A program made the translations under genes and the position numbers. A DNA stretch of 64,000 bases from PFJX01 sp964542455. Lineage in GTDB: Bacteria > Pseudomonadota > Gammaproteobacteria > Burkholderiales > Thiobacillaceae. The stretch is taken from contig CAZIUC010000006.1 in NCBI GenBank assembly GCA_964542455.1, positions 62,001 to 126,000 on the forward strand, in the 5' to 3' direction. Positions 60,491-64,000 of this stretch are shown piece by piece (the stretch's first letter is position 1; each line of letters starts with the position of its first letter). The notes beneath the pieces were generated by a model. The model was not told the origin of the DNA, did not search any database, and saw nothing but the letters and a program-made list of their open reading frames with translations.

Positions 60491-63004
60491 TCAAGCACGT
60501 GACGCGGCCACCGGGGTCAGTTTCCATATTTCCGCGTTGTATTCCCGCATGGTGCGGTCGGTGGAGAATTTTCCGCTGTGCGCTGTGTTGAGTATGCTCA
60601 TGCGGGCCCAGTTGTCGCGGTCGCGGTAGGCCTCGGCAGCGCGCGCCTGGGCGTCGATGAAGGCGCGGAAGTCCGCCGCCACCAGCCAGGGATCGTGCGG
60701 GTTTCTGATCGCATGGATGATGGGGTCGAACAGGCCGGCTGAGAACTGGTTGAAGTGGCCGGATTCGAGCAGGCTCATCACTCGTTTCAGATCAGGGTCG
60801 GCTTCGATCAGCGCATTGGGGTCGTAGCGCGGCCTGGCTGCTTCCACTTCCTCGGCGGTGAGACCGAATAAAAAGAAATTCTCGTTGCCAACTTCCTCGC
60901 GAATCTCGATGTTGGCGCCATCCAGAGTGCCGATGGTAATCGCGCCATTCATCATGAATTTCATGTTGCCGGTGCCTGACGCCTCCTTGCCGGCGGTGGA
61001 AATCTGCTCCGATAGATCGGTGCCGGGAGCGATGATTTCCATCGCCGAGACCCGGTAGTTGGGCAGAAAGGCGACCTTGAGTCGGTCACCCACCTGCTCG
61101 TCGCCGTTGACCATGTCGGCCACCTTGCAGATCAGGGTGATGATGCGTTTGGCGATGAAGTAGCCGGGTGCGGCCTTGCCGCCGATCAGCACGCAACGCG
61201 GCGTCCAGTCGGCATCTTCGCCGGCTTTCAGGCGGGCATAGAGGTGGATGACATGGAGGATGTTGAGCAACTGGCGCTTGTATTCGTGGATGCGTTTGAC
61301 CTGTACGTCGAACAGGGCGTCGGGGTTGAAATCCACATTGCAATCGTGCCGCACCAGTGCCGCCAGGCGCACCTTGTTGGCACGCTTTACGTTTTGCCAT
61401 TGGGCGCGGAAATCGGAGTTTTCCGCATAGGGAGCCAGTTTGTGCAGCGTGTCGAGCTGCCTGATCCAGGCATCGCCGATGTTTTCCGTGATGAGCTTTG
61501 ACATCTCGGGATTGGCCGAGGCCATCCAGCGGCGCTGGGTGACACCGTTGGTCTTGTTGTTGAACTTCTCTGGCCAGAGCTCGAAAAAGTCGCGGAACAG
61601 GCCCTCCTGCAGTAATTCGGAGTGCAGCGCGGCCACGCCGTTGACCGAGTAGCTGCCGACGATGGCCAGGTAGGCCATGCGCACCTGCGGGTCGGGGCCT
61701 TCCTCGATCAGGGACATGCGCGCTTGGCGGGCGTTGTCGCCGGGCCAGCGGCGCGCGACGGTCTTGAGGAAGCGAGCGTTGATCTCGTGGATGATTTCCA
61801 GCAGACGCGGCAGAAGTTGCCCGAACAGGCGCACCGACCATTTCTCCAGTGCTTCCGGCAGCAGGGTGTGGTTGGTGTAGGCCATGGTGCGGCTGGTGAT
61901 CGCCCAGGCCGCATCCCACTCCAAACCGTGCACGTCCATCAGCAGGCGCATCAGTTCCGGTACCGCGCAACTCGGGTGGGTATCGTTCAACTGGAAGCAG
62001 TTCTTCTCGGCAAAGTTGCCGAGGTCGCTGCCGTGGTGCAGTACCCAACGCGTCAGCACGTCCTGCAGGCTTGCGGAGGCGAGGAAGTACTGCTGCTTCA
62101 GGCGCAGTTCCTTGCCGTTCTCGCTGGAGTCGTTGGGGTAAAGCACCATCGTGATGTTCTCGGCCGCATTTTTCGACGCCACCGACTCGGTGTAGGAGCC
62201 GGCGTTGAATTCGCCCAGATCGAATTCATCGGTGGCCGCCGCGCTCCACAGGCGCAGCACGTTGACGGTGTCATTCCTGTAACCGGGAATCGGCGTGTCG
62301 AACGGCACGGCGAGCACGTCATGGCTGTTTACCCAGCGGACATGGCGACGTCCCTCGGCATCCTGATAGGCCTCGGTGTTGCCATAATATTGGACGCGTC
62401 GGGTATTTTCCGGGCGTTCCAGTTCCCAGGGATTGCCGTCACGCAGCCAGTGATCCGGTTCCTCGACCTGCAGGCAGTTTTCAACATGCTGACGGAACAT
62501 GCCATATTCGTAGCGGATGCCGTAGCCCATCACGGGTAATTGCAGGGTGGCGCAGCTGTCCAGGAAGCAGGCCGCGAGGCGGCCGAGTCCTCCGTTGCCG
62601 AGGCCGGCGTCGTTTTCCACGTCCATCAGCTCTTCCAGATCCAGGCCCAGGCGTTGCAGGGCCGGCGCGATGCTTTCATCGAGTCCAAGGTTGAGCAGCG
62701 CGTTGTTGAGCGTGCGCCCCATCAGGAACTCCAGGGACAGGTAATAGGCGTGTCTGGCGTCCTGTTCCTCGTAGGCATAGCGGGTGCGCTTCCAGCGCTC
62801 CATGAGGCGGTCGCGCAAGGTCAGGGCAAGCGCCTGATAGGGGTAGTGGGTGGAGCGGCAATGCTTGTCACGGCCCAGGAACGTGCCGAAATTGCGACGA
62901 ATATCGAGGGCCAGCGCCTCCGAGTCCATGCCAAGCGGTGGGAGTTCGTAGAGCTCGGGCGTGGGTTTGCTGTTGCGCAGGGGTTTCATTCGGGTAGCGG
63001 TCAT
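60491..63004 (-). CDS. glgP: Glycogen/alpha-glucan phosphorylase
   Basis: 837 residues, full length. Releases glucose 1-phosphate from glycogen. 'YYLSLEFLMGRTLNNALLNL', 'DAGLGNGGLGRLAACFLDS', 'QLNDTHPSCAVPELMRLLMD' and the PLP-lysine signature 'EASGTGNMKFMMNGA' are all conserved. Single gene, start taken as the first ATG (63004); a second at 62989 is possible. Complements glgA at the left end of the window. Confidence 0.97.
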   Translation of the reverse strand: MTATRMKPLRNSKPTPELYELPPLGMDSEALALDIRRNFGTFLGRDKHCRSTHYPYQALALTLRDRLMERWKRTRYAYEEQDARHAYYLSLEFLMGRTLNNALLNLGLDESIAPALQRLGLDLEELMDVENDAGLGNGGLGRLAACFLDSCATLQLPVMGYGIRYEYGMFRQHVENCLQVEEPDHWLRDGNPWELERPENTRRVQYYGNTEAYQDAEGRRHVRWVNSHDVLAVPFDTPIPGYRNDTVNVLRLWSAAATDEFDLGEFNAGSYTESVASKNAAENITMVLYPNDSSENGKELRLKQQYFLASASLQDVLTRWVLHHGSDLGNFAEKNCFQLNDTHPSCAVPELMRLLMDVHGLEWDAAWAITSRTMAYTNHTLLPEALEKWSVRLFGQLLPRLLEIIHEINARFLKTVARRWPGDNARQARMSLIEEGPDPQVRMAYLAIVGSYSVNGVAALHSELLQEGLFRDFFELWPEKFNNKTNGVTQRRWMASANPEMSKLITENIGDAWIRQLDTLHKLAPYAENSDFRAQWQNVKRANKVRLAALVRHDCNVDFNPDALFDVQVKRIHEYKRQLLNILHVIHLYARLKAGEDADWTPRCVLIGGKAAPGYFIAKRIITLICKVADMVNGDEQVGDRLKVAFLPNYRVSAMEIIAPGTDLSEQISTAGKEASGTGNMKFMMNGAITIGTLDGANIEIREEVGNENFFLFGLTAEEVEAARPRYDPNALIEADPDLKRVMSLLESGHFNQFSAGLFDPIIHAIRNPHDPWLVAADFRAFIDAQARAAEAYRDRDNWARMSILNTAHSGKFSTDRTMREYNAEIWKLTPVAASRA

Positions 63005-63075
63005 GGCTGTTTGTTTATTGATTGTGTGATTGTGCTGACTAATAAACTTGATGGATTCAAGGCGGCGCGACTAAC

Positions 63076-64000
63076 TTACTCCGGCTGCACGGACTGCGCG
63101 AGCAGGGCAAGTGCCTGGCTGGCATTGAACAGGGCCGCTGTCTCGCCCCGGTAGGGTTGGGTAAACAAAGGGTGATAGGGGCGTAAATCGGTCTTCATGG
63201 GGAAATACAGTACGGCTACGCCATTCGGATTTGCCTTCAACCAATCGCTGGACTCCTGCCCATGACGCAACTCCCGCAAAGGCTGGCGCAGGCGACCGGC
63301 AAACTGGAATTGAGCATGGTACTCGCCGATGTTGGCGATGGGCCGTCCCTGGCTTTGCAGATCGGCGATGACGCGGCTGATCGGGCGCACGTCGTAGGCG
63401 GGTGACAGGGGGCGAATCAACAGCAGATGCACCAGCGTCATCGCCATCAGCGATGCGACAGCCAGTCGCACGGTGAGTCGTTCCGGTGTGCCGCGCTGGA
63501 GCGCCAGCCAGGCGGAGAGCGCTAGAAACGCATAACCACCCCATGCCGGAACCTGGGCCAGCGCCTTGCTGTTTTCCGGTAATTTCAGGTAGGGAAGAAA
63601 CAGAATCAGCGCTCCCAGCGCGGCCAGCGCCAGCGCTGGCAACCAGGGGCGTGAACTATTGCGGTCATTGGCCAGCAGGCGGCCCGCAAGCAAGGCGAAA
63701 GCGGGGAATTCCGGCAGCAGGTAGTGCACTTGTTTGCCGCTTACCAGAGAAAAGGCGAGAAATGACGGCAGCATCCAGGCCAGCATCAAGCGTTGCCCCG
63801 CGTCCATTTCAAGGTTGATCCCCGCCACGCGGCGCCACAACGCTGGCCACAGGAGCCAGGGGTAAAGCAGAAGTGGCAGTAGTGGCAGATACCACCAGAA
63901 CGGGCGATTGTGGGCGAACGACTGCACCATGCGGTTGGCGGTCTGGCCCCAGAAGATGGCGTTGCGGTATTCCTCGCCGCCGGAGATGCCGGCCGGAATG
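63076..64000 (-). CDS. ArnT-like GT39-family glycosyltransferase (3' part, runs off the window)
   Basis: The frame is open to base 64000 and has no start inside the window that fits; 'NAIFWGQTANRMVQSFAHNRPFW' and 'YLPLLPLLLYPWLLWPALWR' then 'SLVSGKQVHYLLPEFPAFALLAGRLL' is the second half of polyprenyl-phosphate-sugar transferases of the ArnT/PMT group: several membrane helices and a short C-terminal periplasmic domain. Transfers a sugar from a lipid carrier to an envelope acceptor; the acceptor is unknown. The N-terminal catalytic loops are outside the window. Confidence 0.85.
   Translation of the reverse strand, partial: IPAGISGGEEYRNAIFWGQTANRMVQSFAHNRPFWWYLPLLPLLLYPWLLWPALWRRVAGINLEMDAGQRLMLAWMLPSFLAFSLVSGKQVHYLLPEFPAFALLAGRLLANDRNSSRPWLPALALAALGALILFLPYLKLPENSKALAQVPAWGGYAFLALSAWLALQRGTPERLTVRLAVASLMAMTLVHLLLIRPLSPAYDVRPISRVIADLQSQGRPIANIGEYHAQFQFAGRLRQPLRELRHGQESSDWLKANPNGVAVLYFPMKTDLRPYHPLFTQPYRGETAALFNASQALALLAQSVQPE

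Overview
The window is a GC-rich chromosomal segment of a betaproteobacterium, probably of the Rhodocyclales/Nitrosomonadales type. The evidence is the conserved order hisB-hisH-hisA-hisF-hisI-hisE-HIT-tatABC, paired glgA/glgP glycogen genes, a short-form gnd next to zwf, cytochrome c4-like dihemes, fixABCX with relics of nif genes, and many betaproteobacterial palindromic repeats. It is a draft scaffold: 100 N lie inside a tandem repeat between hisA and hisF. No rRNA, tRNA or CRISPR array was recognised.

Left part (1-21.5 kb). The tail of a heavy-metal efflux locus (DUF3240 protein and a CzcC/TolC-type protein whose signal peptide is split by a repeat) is followed by glgA, a PAS-containing chemoreceptor, a lipoprotein and an OprO/P-like porin. 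At 7.2-9.9 kb sits the most unusual system: two periplasmic DsrE-like proteins divergent from an ECF sigma factor, whose membrane anti-sigma partner carries its own DsrE-like periplasmic domain. The shared intergenic region holds two mirror-image copies of one ECF-type promoter. Then come gnd, zwf, a truC-like pseudouridine synthase, a MepM-type endopeptidase, a DUF1631-like protein and a complete RND tripartite efflux operon.

Middle part (21.6-45.7 kb). A detached hisD is followed by a decayed 2Fe-2S ferredoxin gene, an EamA permease, tag, an MFS exporter and an NtrC-type two-component system. That system is divergent from a SEL1-repeat/DUF599 gene pair with a good sigma-54 promoter. Between 32.4 and 37.7 kb lie broken nitrogen-fixation genes (nifB and draG fragments fused, nifU-nifS fragments, nifF with stop codons, a small Cys-rich protein gene with one stop), mixed with intact cytochrome c and secreted-protein genes. 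A sigma-54 promoter and NifA-type upstream site survive in front of the dead nifB. Next is an intact, closely spaced series kdpD-like, kdpE, fixA, fixB, fixC, fixX, kup.

Right part (45.7-64 kb). An ArsB/NhaD-type ion transporter and repeats lead to an AT-rich, apparently acquired patch (integrase fragment, two unknown genes), then a methyltransferase, hisC on the reverse strand, and the his-HIT-tat operon interrupted by the repeat array and assembly gap. amtB (without glnK), glgP and the 3' part of an ArnT-like glycosyltransferase close the window.

Several families of palindromic or MITE-like repeats are scattered throughout. At least three copies have entered coding sequence.
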